Positions 1 through 8,985 of a stretch of 64,000 nucleotides of DNA are shown here, one piece after another. Origin of the DNA: Neobacillus sp. PS3-12 (GTDB lineage Bacteria; Bacillota; Bacilli; Bacillales; Cytobacillaceae). Below the pieces are notes generated by a model. It had not been told where the DNA came from. It was given only the letters and a program-made list of their open reading frames with translations, and did no database searches. The DNA lies in NCBI RefSeq assembly GCF_030915385.1, contig NZ_CP133268.1, positions 1,860,001-1,924,000 of the forward strand. Reading direction: 5' to 3'. The position numbers and the translations under genes are program-made. Within the stretch, counting starts at the first letter, position 1; the number at the start of each line of letters is the position of its first letter.

Positions 1-165
1 TGCAAAAGCTCTAGTGGCTAATCCCTCTCTACCAACGCCAACACAAAATATTCTATTTGCTTTTTTTACGCTGTCCATAAATGATCGTACTGAATGCTGT
101 TCTACGCGCAATAGAACTTCATTAAGTTCCTTTAGAATTTTATTCGATAATTCTTCAAAGCTCAT
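1..165 (-). CDS. SIS-domain sugar-phosphate isomerase (N-terminal part)
   Basis: Only the first 55 codons lie in the window; the gene runs off the left edge in frame. The visible part starts MSFEELSNKI and contains the SIS nucleotide/phosphosugar-binding signature FCVGVGREGLATRAFA. This is the same GxGRxGL motif found in 6-phospho-3-hexuloisomerases, including the one at 29076-29624. The start ATG at 165 lies 11 bases after the permease stop, and the gene is last in the ABC-transporter operon. By family it should interconvert a ketose and an aldose phosphate, or two ketose phosphates. The substrate cannot be read from this fragment. A role for the sugar imported by the adjacent transporter is inferred from position only. 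Confidence 0.72.
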   Translation of the reverse strand, partial: MSFEELSNKILKELNEVLLRVEQHSVRSFMDSVKKANRIFCVGVGREGLATRAFA

Positions 166-176
166 ATTATCCCTCT

Positions 177-1235
177 TTATCTAGTTTTTCTGGCTAAACT
201 TTTATCGATAATAAAGTTTACAATTAGAACAATTAAAAGCATACTACCCCATAAAAGGTTTTTTGCATAAGGAGTAACTTGCCAGAAGGTAAACGCACTT
301 TGTAAAATCTGTAGAATAAAAATACCAAGTACAACACCAGTGACCCTACCTCGACCACCGTTCGGATTTACTCCACCCAAAACAGCTACAAGTAATGCTT
401 GAAGTAAAAAAGTATCACCATAACCTACCTTGGCAGAGTTTACACTCGATATCATAATGATAGAAGCAATTCCAGAAAGTAATCCACAAAAAGAATAAAC
501 TTTGATAATTAATGATTCGTTGTTAATAGCTGTAAATCGAGTTGCAACATTATTTTCACCGTAAAGGTATACCTTTTTTCCAAAGGATGTTTTAGAAAGA
601 ATAATCCCAACAATAACTGTTATAACTATAAACGCAATGAAAATATAAGGTACTCTTGAAACCGTTCCAATCGAAATATTAAGAAATCCATCAGGAAAGC
701 CTACAATTCCCTGCCCATCAGTGATTGCCATTCCGATTCCCGAATAGAATAACATAGTTCCTAGTGTTGCAATGATTGGCGGAACAGACAGCTTAGCAAT
801 AAGAAATCCATTAATTAACCCCAATAAAGTTGAAATAACCAGTATTGCTACGATTGCAATGATAATGAGCAAATTTGGTGAAAGACTACTGTGGTGCCCA
901 AATACCGCCCCTGTTAAGATAAATCCTCCAAAGATACCAGATAAATTGGCATTTGAAATAATCGAAAGATCAATACCTCCTGTTAGCATCGATAGCATCA
1001 TGGCAAGCGCTAGAAAGCCAAAGGCAGGTATCTGGTAAGCCATTGAAGTAAGGTTATTTACCGAAAAAATTTTCGGGCTTAATGAAAGTTGCAAAAAGAT
1101 TATAATCGCTATCGCCAAAATTACCAAAACAGTAAGGTTAATATCACTGCTAAAATATTTTTTTAACCCAAAGTCTTTCTTAATACCTTTTTCAATCCCA
1201 ATATCTTTATTTCGTTCCTTTCCTACTTCAATCAT
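177..1235 (-). CDS. ribose-type sugar ABC transporter permease
   Basis: Membrane permease of a CUT2 (RbsC/AraH-like, BPD_transp_2) sugar importer, about 352 residues, the usual length for the family. It has about nine hydrophobic segments. The conserved block GGIDLSI sits near the first third and AVLGGVNPNGGRG in the cytoplasmic loop that contacts the ATPase. The open frame extends upstream to a TTG at 1259. I prefer the ATG at 1235 because GAGGTG lies 7 bases before it and the TTG would overlap the preceding permease stop. It is the second of two permeases in the operon, which fits a heterodimeric channel with the gene at 1249-2252. Substrate class (pentose, tetrose or polyol) is inferred from the neighbours. 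Confidence 0.9.
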   Translation of the reverse strand: MIEVGKERNKDIGIEKGIKKDFGLKKYFSSDINLTVLVILAIAIIIFLQLSLSPKIFSVNNLTSMAYQIPAFGFLALAMMLSMLTGGIDLSIISNANLSGIFGGFILTGAVFGHHSSLSPNLLIIIAIVAILVISTLLGLINGFLIAKLSVPPIIATLGTMLFYSGIGMAITDGQGIVGFPDGFLNISIGTVSRVPYIFIAFIVITVIVGIILSKTSFGKKVYLYGENNVATRFTAINNESLIIKVYSFCGLLSGIASIIMISSVNSAKVGYGDTFLLQALLVAVLGGVNPNGGRGRVTGVVLGIFILQILQSAFTFWQVTPYAKNLLWGSMLLIVLIVNFIIDKSLARKTR

Positions 1236-1248
1236 ATCTGGCACCTCA

Positions 1249-2252
1249 CTATTCAGCAAAAACTAAATTTCTGCGATTTTTTTGTCGCTCTTGGTAAGAA
1301 GTAACAATTACACTTGCTAAAAGGATTATACCGACAAAAAACTTGTTCCACGAGGAAGAAAGGCCAATAAAAACCAAAGTTGAATTTAGCAAATAAACTA
1401 AAACCACTCCTAAAAATGTTCCTAATATCGTACCTTGCCCACCAGTTAATTTTGCCCCCCAATTACTACCGCAGCAATAATTGTTAATTCTGAACCTACT
1501 AATGAAATTGGATTTACTGCATTAACCTGTGCAACATAAATGATCCCCATGACACCAGACAAAAAGCCTATAAACGAAAATACAAAAAGTCTGATTAGTA
1601 ATGGACGGAATCCAGCTCTTATAGCTGATTCTTCACTATTTCCTAATGCAAAAACGCCTCTTCCTATCATTGTACGATACAAGATAAACCATGTTATAAA
1701 CATAATAAGAATTACAGGAATTACAAACATTGAAATACCTACAGGAGTGTGATCTTTCCCCGTCATTTGAAATAAGTAAGCTTCACCAAATTGAGTAAGT
1801 ACTTTCGGCATAGATGTTGCCCCAATATTCTGTGTACCTATAAAAGTAGTCATAATACCATAAAATACTGCAGAAGTACCAAGGGTAACAATTAGAGTTT
1901 GAAGTTTAAAGAAATGAACAATTAAAGCATTAATAAGACCTAAAACTACCCCTATACCACAAGATATTACAAAGGCCACAAATAAGTTATCTATTCCGGT
2001 TGAGATTAAGATACGTGTAACTGTATATCCTCCAAATATCGCGATTGCAGTAAAGGAAACATCGATTCCTCCTGATATGAGCATCACCAAGACTCCCATT
2101 CCTAAAATCATTGTCCCAGAAGATGCACGAAACATATCAAATAGAGTTTCAAAACTTAGAAACGCTGGATTGATGATACCTACAACGATACAGTACAATA
2201 CAATAATTGCTGCCAGGTATTTTTCAGTTAGGGTAAAATTCTTCCGTTTCAT
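1249..2252 (-). pseudogene. ribose-type sugar ABC transporter permease, frameshifted
   Basis: First of two CUT2 sugar permeases. The frame from the ATG at 2252 gives 268 residues (start MKRKNFTLTEKYLAA, GGIDVSF motif, many membrane segments) and stops just after AAVVIGGQN. The missing C-terminus (GGQGTILGTFLGV and two more membrane segments, ending NLVFAE) continues in the next frame to a TAG at 1249-1251. The break falls at a run of six C on the + strand (1455-1460, G in the gene). A seventh G restores VVIGGAKLTGGQG, the expected family sequence. This is either a homopolymer sequencing error or a fresh one-base deletion; nothing else in the gene looks decayed. It overlaps the ATPase stop (ATGA). 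Confidence 0.85.
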
Positions 2253-3777
2253 AAGCTTACCTCCTCTTTTTGAGTTTCATCACTATTTACGACACTTTCC
2301 AATTCTTTTCTAAATGATGGGGAGTTAATTTCTTCATCATCAAAATGGGAAACAATCCTTCCCTCTCTCATTACAAGAACTTTATTGCAATTTGCCCTTA
2401 TTTCTTCATATTCGTCTGAAATGAGTATTACTGCCATACCTTCTTTTGCAAAATTGTGGATTTGTTCATATATCTCTGCTTTAGCCCCAACATCCACCCC
2501 AACCGTTGGTGTATCTAATATGAATAATTTGGGGTTTGTAACCATCCACTTCGCAATTACTGTTTTTTGTTGGTTTCCTCCTGAAAGAGCTTTAACAGGT
2601 AGGTCAACCGATGGTGTACGAATTCCAAAACGTTTAACATTTTCTTTGGCGATAATTTTTCTTGCTTTAACATCTACAGTGCCAAACTTCGTTTTCAATT
2701 TATCCACTTTTGCCGAAGAAATATTTTCATTTATGCTTTTGTCAAGAAACAGACCTTGTGTAGAACGATCTTCTGGTAATAAAGCAATCCCAATATTGAC
2801 CGCATCTTGTGGGCTATCGATTTTAACAGTCTTTCCGTAAAACTTTATAGAACCGGAGTCATATCGATTAAGTCCAAACAAGGATAATGCTAGTTCTGTA
2901 CGCCCTGAACCTAGGAGGCCAGTTATTCCAACAATATCCCCTTTTCGAACAGAAAAGTTAATATCTTCAAAATTGTTCTTTCTTGTTAAACCTTCAACCT
3001 CTATTATCGGTTCATCTTTTTGTTGAATACGTTTATACCGAGGATATTCAACATCCCTGCCTGTCATATGGTAAACAAGAGTCTTTTCATCTAGTGAACT
3101 ACTTGCATAATCACCGACTTTTTTACCATCACGGAAGATCGTAATATTGTCTGAAACCTTAAAAACTTCATCAAGTTTGTGACTAATAAATACAATAGAT
3201 AATCCTTTTGCTTTTAGATCCGTAACAATGGATAGAAGTCTTTCAACTTCTTTATTTGTCAATGCTGTAGTAGGTTCATCCATAAACAGAATCTTTGCAT
3301 CCAGACTAAGCGCACGGCAAATAGCGACAAGTTGACGGTTTGCAATAGATAGCTCTCCAACAGTTTTATTTAGATCAATTGATTCACCTATAATTTCAAG
3401 TTGTTCTTTGGCCATTTTATATGTTTTTTTCCAGTCTACAAATCGGTTTCTCTCCGCAACCAACGGTTCATAACAATATTTTCAGCAACTGTCATATGGG
3501 TAAATAGGGATAGGTCCTGATAGATTACTTGAATACCTTCATTAATTGCACTAAGAGTGTTAAGTTTCCGAAAATGTTTACCATTTATACTAATTTTTCC
3601 TGAATCAGGTGTTATGACACCTGCAACAGTTTTTACAAAAGTAGACTTACCACAACCATTTTCTCCTGCTAAACAGCGAATTTCCCCCCTACCAATTGAA
3701 ACACTAACATTATCTAGCGCCTTTATTCCCCCATAGGTTTTGGTAATATTTTCCGCAAGTAGAATTGGATTATTCAT
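2249..3777 (-). pseudogene. ribose-type sugar ABC transporter ATP-binding protein, frameshifted
   Basis: Tandem-ABC ATPase of the RbsA/MglA type. The first domain (from ATG 3777, MNNPILLAENITKTYGG) has Walker A GENGCGKST and a Q-loop. The rest (2249-3463) has signature LSIANRQL, Walker B ILFMDEP, then a second domain with Walker A-like GLLGSGRTE, signature LSGGNQQK and Walker B LFILDTP. The two parts are in different frames. The break lies at about 3455-3462, where TGG in the gene needs one more G to give NRWVAERNRF. Restored length is about 508 residues, normal for the family. A stem-loop precedes the gene (3806-3845). It energises import by the two downstream permeases. Whether the break is real is uncertain. 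Confidence 0.87.
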
Positions 3778-3805
3778 GTTGTTTAAAAGCCCCCCAAACT
3801 TATAA

Positions 3806-3845
3806 CAAGGCTACTTGATACCAAACCTAACATCAAATAGCCTTG
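3806..3845 (-). terminator. intra-operon stem-loop between SBP and ATPase genes
   Basis: Inverted repeat with arms CAAGGCTA and TAGCCTTG plus partly matching inner arms (CTTGAT/ATCAA). It lies in the 107-bp gap between the binding-protein gene and the ATPase gene. The T tract after it is poor, so it reads better as an attenuator or 3'-end stabiliser that keeps binding-protein mRNA above the rest of the operon than as a full terminator. Confidence 0.5.
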
Positions 3846-3884
3846 CATATTTTAAATATTTTCTAATTCAAAAAGTCTATTAGA

Positions 3885-4898
3885 TTAAAACTTGTAATTA
3901 TCTACATTATCCTTTGTAAATTCAACAGGAGCATTACCGATGATTAATTTCCCATTAACGGTACTCTTTTCATAACCAGGTTTCTTCAAATCTACAGTTC
4001 CAGAAAGTTTTTCTCCATTAAGAATCTTATAAGCTATCAAAGCTGTTACATAACCAGCATCAGCAGGTCTCCAAGCTTGGGCATAATCCATAATTCCGTT
4101 CTTTATGTACCCAGCAGACATAGATGGTAAAGCTAAGCTTGATAATGCAACATCATTTCTATTTTTATCTTGTAGTGCTTGTGCAACCCCGGCCCCAGAT
4201 GCTGCCATATCAAAGAGGCCTTTAATATCGGGATGTGCTTTTAAAATTTCAATTGTTTTGTCGTACGCAACTTTGTTATCATTTAAATCCTCATAAGGTT
4301 TTGGATCGATCATTTCCATCTTAGGATATTTTTTCTTAATATAATCAAGACCTGCTTGATACCACTGCATATGTGTTGTCATTGTTAAACCGCCGACAAA
4401 ACCAGTAAATTTCCCTTCGTAGTTCATGGACTTAGCAAGCCCTTCGAAGAATCTTACACCAAAGTCTTTGTTATTGAATGCTTCCATGTCATAGTCGACA
4501 TCCTTAGAAATATCAGATGCTTCATGTGTTACTACCACAATTCCTGCTGCCTTTGCCTTTTTAAGAACTGGGTCAAGTGACTTTGGATCATTAGGTACTG
4601 CTAGGATAGCGTCTACTCCCTGAGCAATAAGATCTTCTACCATTTGAGCTTGTTTTGCAGGGTCTCCACCTTCTGGGGCAATTTGATATGCGTTTACATT
4701 ATAATCTTTAGCAAATTGCTTAATCCCAACTCTCATATCGTCAAACCAAGAGATTCCTTCATGTTTTGCAACCATAACAATAGTAAACTTTTTCTTTTTT
4801 CCGTCTGCACTTGCAGTTGTTTTCTTGGATGCACCTGAACAACCAACTATACCCAACATAAGCATCACAACTAGAAAAACAATGAGGGATTTTTTCAT
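3885..4898 (-). CDS. sugar ABC transporter substrate-binding lipoprotein
   Basis: 337 residues, a type I periplasmic-binding-fold protein (Peripla_BP_4, RbsB-like). The N-terminus MKKSLIVFLVVMLML followed by LGIVGC is a lipoprotein signal peptide with Cys20 as the lipidated residue. The mature protein is therefore tethered outside the membrane. Features typical of the family are VEDLIAQGVDAILAVPND and the hinge segment near GLFDMAASGAG. It is the first gene of the importer operon (SBP, ATPase, two permeases, SIS isomerase), with an AGGAGG-type site before the ATG at 4898. A CcpA-like cre box lies about 70 bp upstream. By family the ligand is a sugar or related compound such as a pentose or polyol; the specificity is not readable. 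Confidence 0.93.
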   Translation of the reverse strand: MKKSLIVFLVVMLMLGIVGCSGASKKTTASADGKKKKFTIVMVAKHEGISWFDDMRVGIKQFAKDYNVNAYQIAPEGGDPAKQAQMVEDLIAQGVDAILAVPNDPKSLDPVLKKAKAAGIVVVTHEASDISKDVDYDMEAFNNKDFGVRFFEGLAKSMNYEGKFTGFVGGLTMTTHMQWYQAGLDYIKKKYPKMEMIDPKPYEDLNDNKVAYDKTIEILKAHPDIKGLFDMAASGAGVAQALQDKNRNDVALSSLALPSMSAGYIKNGIMDYAQAWRPADAGYVTALIAYKILNGEKLSGTVDLKKPGYEKSTVNGKLIIGNAPVEFTKDNVDNYKF

Positions 4899-4966
4899 AA
4901 ATTTTCCTCCTGATGAATTTGTTTTTAAATTCTTTGCTTAATTAAGATCAGTACCTCCATCGTTAA

Positions 4967-4980
4967 GGATAGCGCTTTCA
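4967..4980 (-). promoter_or_regulatory. cre-like CcpA site upstream of sugar ABC operon
   Basis: On the minus strand the sequence TGAAAGCGCTATCC matches the cre consensus TGWAANCGNTNWCA at all positions but the last. It lies about 70 bp before the binding-protein start and suggests carbon catabolite repression of the transporter. Confidence 0.55.
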
Positions 4981-5351
4981 AATTTCATAGGAATTTTAAA
5001 CCATATTCAGCTAAACTTACCAATAGGGTGTTTTGAAATTTCTTACAGTCACTAGAATTGTTCTAATTAAGAGTTTGACTAACGTAGAAATTAGTTTACT
5101 TTCCACATACCCCCTATTAAAAAATATTCTCATAATGAAATCATAGTTTTTAAACTTTTCGAATAAATAGATTTTCTATATTTATTTTATTGTTTACGCT
5201 CATTATTTGTCAATCCTTATTTTATTTTATTGTTTTATTTTGTTTTTAATCTATATCTAATAGATAATGAAAATTAATGATAAATAACAATAACTTCTTT
5301 TTATTGTTTCCTGTTTTAGAGCTCTATAAAGTTTTTATTTTGGGAAAAAAT
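4981..5351. other. AT-rich intergenic region, no gene
   Basis: About 370 bp upstream of the ABC operon, very rich in A and T, with no open frame that has a ribosome site. The minus strand carries repeated ACAAAATAAAA-like stretches around 5205-5260. Similar A-rich repeats (AACAAAAGAAAATAAAAAT) occur before the rpiB-like gene at 6640-6665. These are possible sites for the DeoR regulator, but the composition is too biased to be sure. Confidence 0.3.
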
Positions 5352-5402
5352 AATTCCCACCTAAAAAAATCCTTTTCTAGGATTCTTATTTAAGTGGGAA
5401 TA
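5352..5402 (-). terminator. terminator of deoR-type gene
   Basis: Inverted repeat with outer arms ATTCCCAC/GTGGGAAT and inner arms ATCC/GGAT. On the minus strand it is followed by TTATTTTTT. It lies downstream of the regulator gene 5530-6318. Confidence 0.7.
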
Positions 5403-5529
5403 ATAATATTTTTTACTTAGCAGTATATTGCAGGCATCTGGAGAATCCAAATGCATAGAGGTTAAGTTACAAAAAAACTCTCCTCTCTCTTCATGAAATC
5501 CATACTACATATTTGAATCTAATAATCAC

Positions 5530-6318
5530 TCATTCATTAAATGCAGCTTTAAACACTCTAACATCCCAATCTCTTATTTTTTCCATAAAATGGTTATCTA
5601 TTTCCGTGTCAGTTATAATAATATCAATTTGATCCATTGAAGCAAATGAAGCAATGGAGTTTTTATTGATTTTCGTGTGATCTAATAATGCTATAACGCG
5701 ATTTGACGCCTTTACCATTTCTTTTTTGAGCTCTACCTCATATACACTAAAATCAGTTAATCCAGATTCAATAGAAAACCCATTAGCTGAAGTAAACATC
5801 AGATCGATATTTATTTTTTTCAAGATATCGACTCCTAGGTTACCTTCCAAAGAAAAAGAGCCTCTTTTGACAATTCCCCCTAGCAGGATAACTGTTATGT
5901 CAGGATGCTCGTTTAATTCAAGGGCGGTGTTAATTCCACTTGTCACTACTGTTAACCTAAGAGACATATCCTTTAAAATACGGGCTAGTTCTAATGCAGT
6001 AGAACTTGCATCTAACAAAATACACATGCCACTTGTTATAAATTCAGAAGCCTTTTTTGCAATTGCTGATTTTTCACTTTTATTTTTTCTTTGTCTCATA
6101 TCAAAACTTGTATCAAAATCTGTGTTTGAATCTGGAAGAATTGCACCCCCATGTGTTCTTTTAAGAAGGCCCTCTTCTTCCATTTTGGCAAGATCAGTTC
6201 TTAAAGTTGCCTCTGACACCCTAATTTCCTTAGAAAGCTCTTTAATAATAACCCTTTTTTGTTCGTTTAGTTTTCCCATTATCATATTTCTTCGTTCTGG
6301 AGCAAACATTTTTCCCAT
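5530..6318 (-). CDS. DeoR-family transcriptional regulator
   Basis: 262 residues. N-terminal DeoR helix-turn-helix (about residues 10-65; KELSKEIRVSEATLRTDLAKMEEEGLLKRTHGGA is the family pattern, read in overlapping parts). A C-terminal DeoRC sugar-phosphate sensor domain (about 75-235) carries the typical SGINTALEL and LLGGIVKRGSFSLEG segments. AAGGAGG lies 7 bases before the ATG at 6318. It sits between the importer operon and the oppositely oriented isomerase-kinase operon. DeoR proteins are normally repressors released by a phosphosugar, so it most likely controls both operons and responds to a pathway intermediate. No clear operator pair could be proved in the AT-rich flanks. Confidence 0.9.
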   Translation of the reverse strand: MGKMFAPERRNMIMGKLNEQKRVIIKELSKEIRVSEATLRTDLAKMEEEGLLKRTHGGAILPDSNTDFDTSFDMRQRKNKSEKSAIAKKASEFITSGMCILLDASSTALELARILKDMSLRLTVVTSGINTALELNEHPDITVILLGGIVKRGSFSLEGNLGVDILKKINIDLMFTSANGFSIESGLTDFSVYEVELKKEMVKASNRVIALLDHTKINKNSIASFASMDQIDIIITDTEIDNHFMEKIRDWDVRVFKAAFNE

Positions 6319-6760
6319 TGTATTCCTCCTTTTTTAATTTTATTCAAATTATTAACAAATTAAGTTCAACTCAATAATAAACATCAATAAACACAACAAT
6401 TTATATAGACCTTATTAGAACTTTAAGGGTAGAAACTTATTGGCAAACTAAAATTGGGAATAATGAACATTTTTTTGTTTGTAAAGCTTCAACATATATA
6501 TTAGCATATTTATTCGTTAGTGGGTGAAATACATTTTTACAAATGAAAGAAAATAATAAAAATAAATTAAGAAATAGAATATATCATTTGAATTTAGCTG
6601 TTTTTGTCCCTTTTTATACAAAAATATATAAATAAACGAAAAATAACAAAAGAAAATAAAAATATTATTGACAACAAAAAAAATAAATGAAAAAATATTG
6701 ATAGCTATATATGAGAATTTTTAAAAAATACAAAACAAAAGACAGAGAGGAAGAGATATA
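6319..6760. promoter_or_regulatory. divergent promoter region deoR / rpiB-like operon
   Basis: 442 bp without a gene, over 75% A+T by eye. A TTGACA hexamer at 6668-6673 could be the -35 of the rightward operon, but no clean TATAAT follows at 17 bp. The right promoter is therefore only suggested. The region also holds A-rich near-repeats that could be DeoR operators. Confidence 0.4.
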
Positions 6761-7240
6761 ATGAGAATTGGGCTAGGTTCTGACCACAATGCCTATGAAA
6801 TGAAAGAACAAGTAAAAAAGTATGTTGAAGAGCTAGGCCATGAAGTCTTTGACTACGGCTGCTTTTCCTGCGAGGAGGTTGATTATCCAGGAGTAGCTTT
6901 TACTGTTTCAACTGCCATTAATGATAATAAAATTGATAGAGGTATATTAATTTGTGGAACTGGAATAGGTATGGCAATTTCAGCTGGTAAGGTTCCTGGT
7001 ATTCGAGCTGCCCTTTGTCATGATACTTATTCAGCTGAACGTGCACAAAAAAGTAATAACGCCCAGGTATTAACTATGGGGGCCAAAGTTATTGGGGTTG
7101 AGATTGCGAAACAGGTAGTAAAAGCCTATCTTGAATCTGAGTTTACTGGTGGAAACTCAGGTAGAAAGGTACAACAAATTATCGATAAAGAACAAGAATT
7201 TTTAAAAGGCGGTAATAACTATTATGAAAAAACTTGTTAA
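6761..7240 (+). CDS. RpiB/LacAB-family sugar-phosphate isomerase
   Basis: 159 residues, the usual size of ribose-5-phosphate isomerase B / galactose-6-phosphate isomerase subunits. Visible signatures are GSDHNAYEMK (Asp8/His9), the catalytic-Cys block ILICGTGIGMAISAGKVPGIRAA read in parts (Cys65), and SNNAQVLTMGAKVIG. The family converts aldose and ketose phosphates (R5P/Ru5P). Homologues also act on D-erythrulose-4-phosphate or allose-6-phosphate. The gene overlaps the dhaK start by 17 bp, so isomerase and kinase are translationally coupled. With a DhaK/DhaL kinase and no dehydrogenase, a tetrose or pentose phosphate is a reasonable substrate, but that is inference. The start ATG has GAGAGGAAGAG upstream. 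Confidence 0.88.
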   Translation: MRIGLGSDHNAYEMKEQVKKYVEELGHEVFDYGCFSCEEVDYPGVAFTVSTAINDNKIDRGILICGTGIGMAISAGKVPGIRAALCHDTYSAERAQKSNNAQVLTMGAKVIGVEIAKQVVKAYLESEFTGGNSGRKVQQIIDKEQEFLKGGNNYYEKTC

Positions 7241-8224
7241 CAACCCTGATCATGTTGTAGAGGAAATGCTTCAAGGTTACGTTAAAGCTCATCCTCAATA
7301 TATTAAACAATTATCGGAGAACGCTAGATCTTTGGTAACTATGAGAGAAACCCGCCCTGGAAAAGTTGGAATCCTAATTGGCGGTGGTTCTGGTCATGAG
7401 CCAACTTTTATGGGATATGTTGGTGATGGAATGGCAGATGGAGTTGCTGTAGGTAATATTTTTGCATCCCCTCCACCCGATCCCGTTTTAGAGGTGACAA
7501 AAGCCATTGATAAAGGGGCTGGAGTAGTCTACATAATCGGGAACTATGCCGGCGATATAATGAACTTTGGTATGGCAGCTGAACTTGCTGATTTAGAAAG
7601 TGTTAAAGTGGAAACTGTAATTGTAACTGACGATGTAGCATCAGCCCCAAAAGAGGAAAGCCACAAACGCAGGGGGATTGCAGGCGAATTTTTCGTGTAC
7701 AAAACCGTTGGTGCAGCTGCAGATAAGGGCTATGACATAAATCAAGTCGTTGAAATTGCTAATAAAACAAACCAAAATACGAGAACAATGGGTGTTGGTC
7801 TCTCCCCATGTTATTTACCTCAACCGGAAAACCTAGTTTTGAACTCGAAGAAGATGAGATGGAAATCGGACTTGGACACCATGGTAAGCCTGGTATCGAG
7901 AAAGGTAAACTTCTCCCGGCTGATCAGGTTGTAGACCGCTTATTAGGCGATATTTTAAACGATATGCCTTTGATAGAAGGAGAAAAGGTTGCTGTACTTG
8001 TCAATGGTTTAGGGTCTACCACTCGGATGGAGTTATATATACTTTTTAGAAGAGTAGAAGAAGTACTAACTGAAAAGGGAATCCATATCCACCGTTCATA
8101 TGTAGGAAATTATAGTACATCCTTAGAAATGGGCGGTGCGTCCATCACAATAACAAAATTAGATGAGGAACTGGCTGAACTTATCGATTATCCAGCAGAT
8201 TGCCCAATGTATGTTCAAAAATAA
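7224..8224 (+). pseudogene. DhaK-family ketose kinase subunit, frameshifted
   Basis: Dihydroxyacetone-kinase type DhaK domain. The start MKKLVNNPDHVVEEMLQGY, the GILIGGGSGHEPTFMGYVGDG block and GNYAGDIMNF are canonical. The frame is open to GVGLSPCYLPQP (about residue 201) and then shifts. The rest is in the next frame (GKPSFELEEDEMEIGLGHHGKPG, with the His that forms the covalent hemiaminal with the keto substrate at about residue 219-220) to the TAA at 8224. One extra G after CCGG at about 7830 would restore PQPGKPSFEL and a normal length of about 333 residues. The partner DhaL follows 12 bp later. No DhaM (PTS) subunit is present, which points to an ATP-dependent kinase such as those for erythrulose. 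Confidence 0.87.
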
Positions 8225-8236
8225 GGAGGATTCGGT

Positions 8237-8887
8237 ATGAAAATTACTTCTGAAAATTTGAAAACGTTTTTAAAAAATGTAGTTAATATAATAGAAGAAA
8301 ATAAGGATTATTTATCAGAGCTTGATAGAAAACTAGGTGATGGTGATCACGGTGTCACCATGTCGATTGGCTGGCAGGCTGTGAATGAAAAGTTAAATGA
8401 TGAGCTTTCGGAAGAACAAGATTGCACAAAGATCTGTATCACAACCGGCAGAACCTTTTTAAGTGCCGTTGGCTCGTCTGTTGGTCCATTGTACGCTACG
8501 GGATTTTTACGAGGTGCAAAGGCATTCCAAAATAAAACGGAATTAACAGATCAAGACCTTCATGATTTCTGGGTTGCTTTTATTGGAGGAGTAAAAGAAA
8601 GAGGTCAAGCAGAGGTTGGCGACAAAACCATGATTGATACCCTTCAGCCGGCAGCAGAAGCCTTAAAGAGCAGCTTTGAACAGTCAAACGATTTTATGAT
8701 TGCGTTTTCAGAGGCTGTTGCTGCTGGAGAACAAGGAATGAAATCAACAAAAGATATGTTATCTAAGCGAGGCAGATCCAGTCGTCTTGGAGAGCGTTCA
8801 ATTGGAAACCAGGACCCTGGCGCAACATCTGCTTTCTTAATTCTTAACACATTCTTATCCACGATTAAATCTTTACAACTAGTTTAA
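8237..8887 (+). CDS. DhaL-family kinase ADP/ATP-binding subunit
   Basis: 216 residues, the full length of a DhaL subunit. The metal-ATP binding motif [13 protein letters not shown] (aspartates holding two Mg2+) is near residues 30-45. [16 protein letters not shown] and [17 protein letters not shown] are further conserved blocks. AAGGAGGATTCGGT precedes the ATG. It transfers phosphate to the ketose bound on DhaK. Without a DhaM gene nearby the phosphate donor is probably ATP rather than PTS phosphate; that is inference from the missing gene. A strong terminator follows at 8899-8957, so this closes the rpiB-dhaK-dhaL unit. Confidence 0.9.
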   Translation: MKITSENLKTFLKNVVNIIEENKDYLSELDRKLGDGDHGVTMSIGWQAVNEKLNDELSEEQDCTKICITTGRTFLSAVGSSVGPLYATGFLRGAKAFQNKTELTDQDLHDFWVAFIGGVKERGQAEVGDKTMIDTLQPAAEALKSSFEQSNDFMIAFSEAVAAGEQGMKSTKDMLSKRGRSSRLGERSIGNQDPGATSAFLILNTFLSTIKSLQLV

Positions 8888-8898
8888 TAGAAATTAAC

Positions 8899-8957
8899 GA
8901 ACACCTCTTCATAGTAAAATCTCCTTATTTTACAACTTGCAAGAGGTGTTCTTTCTT
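8899..8957 (+). terminator. terminator after dhaL
   Basis: Stem GAACACCTCTT/AAGAGGTGTTC enclosing a second small stem (GTAAAAT/ATTTTAC), followed by TTTCTT. Only about 30 bp separate it from the transaldolase start, so tal-tkt must be read through it or start from a promoter within it. Confidence 0.75.
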
Positions 8958-8985
8958 AAAACTAAATAGATTGGAGCGGGTAATC

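Noticed and set aside
1253..1462. Separate 69-residue open frame after the first permease
   Set aside because: Contains shifted permease C-terminus coding in another frame; the true continuation is the frame ending at 1249, so this is not a gene.
5403..5529. Possible gene remnant after deoR
   Set aside because: No recognisable protein or RNA motif; left as plain 3' flank.
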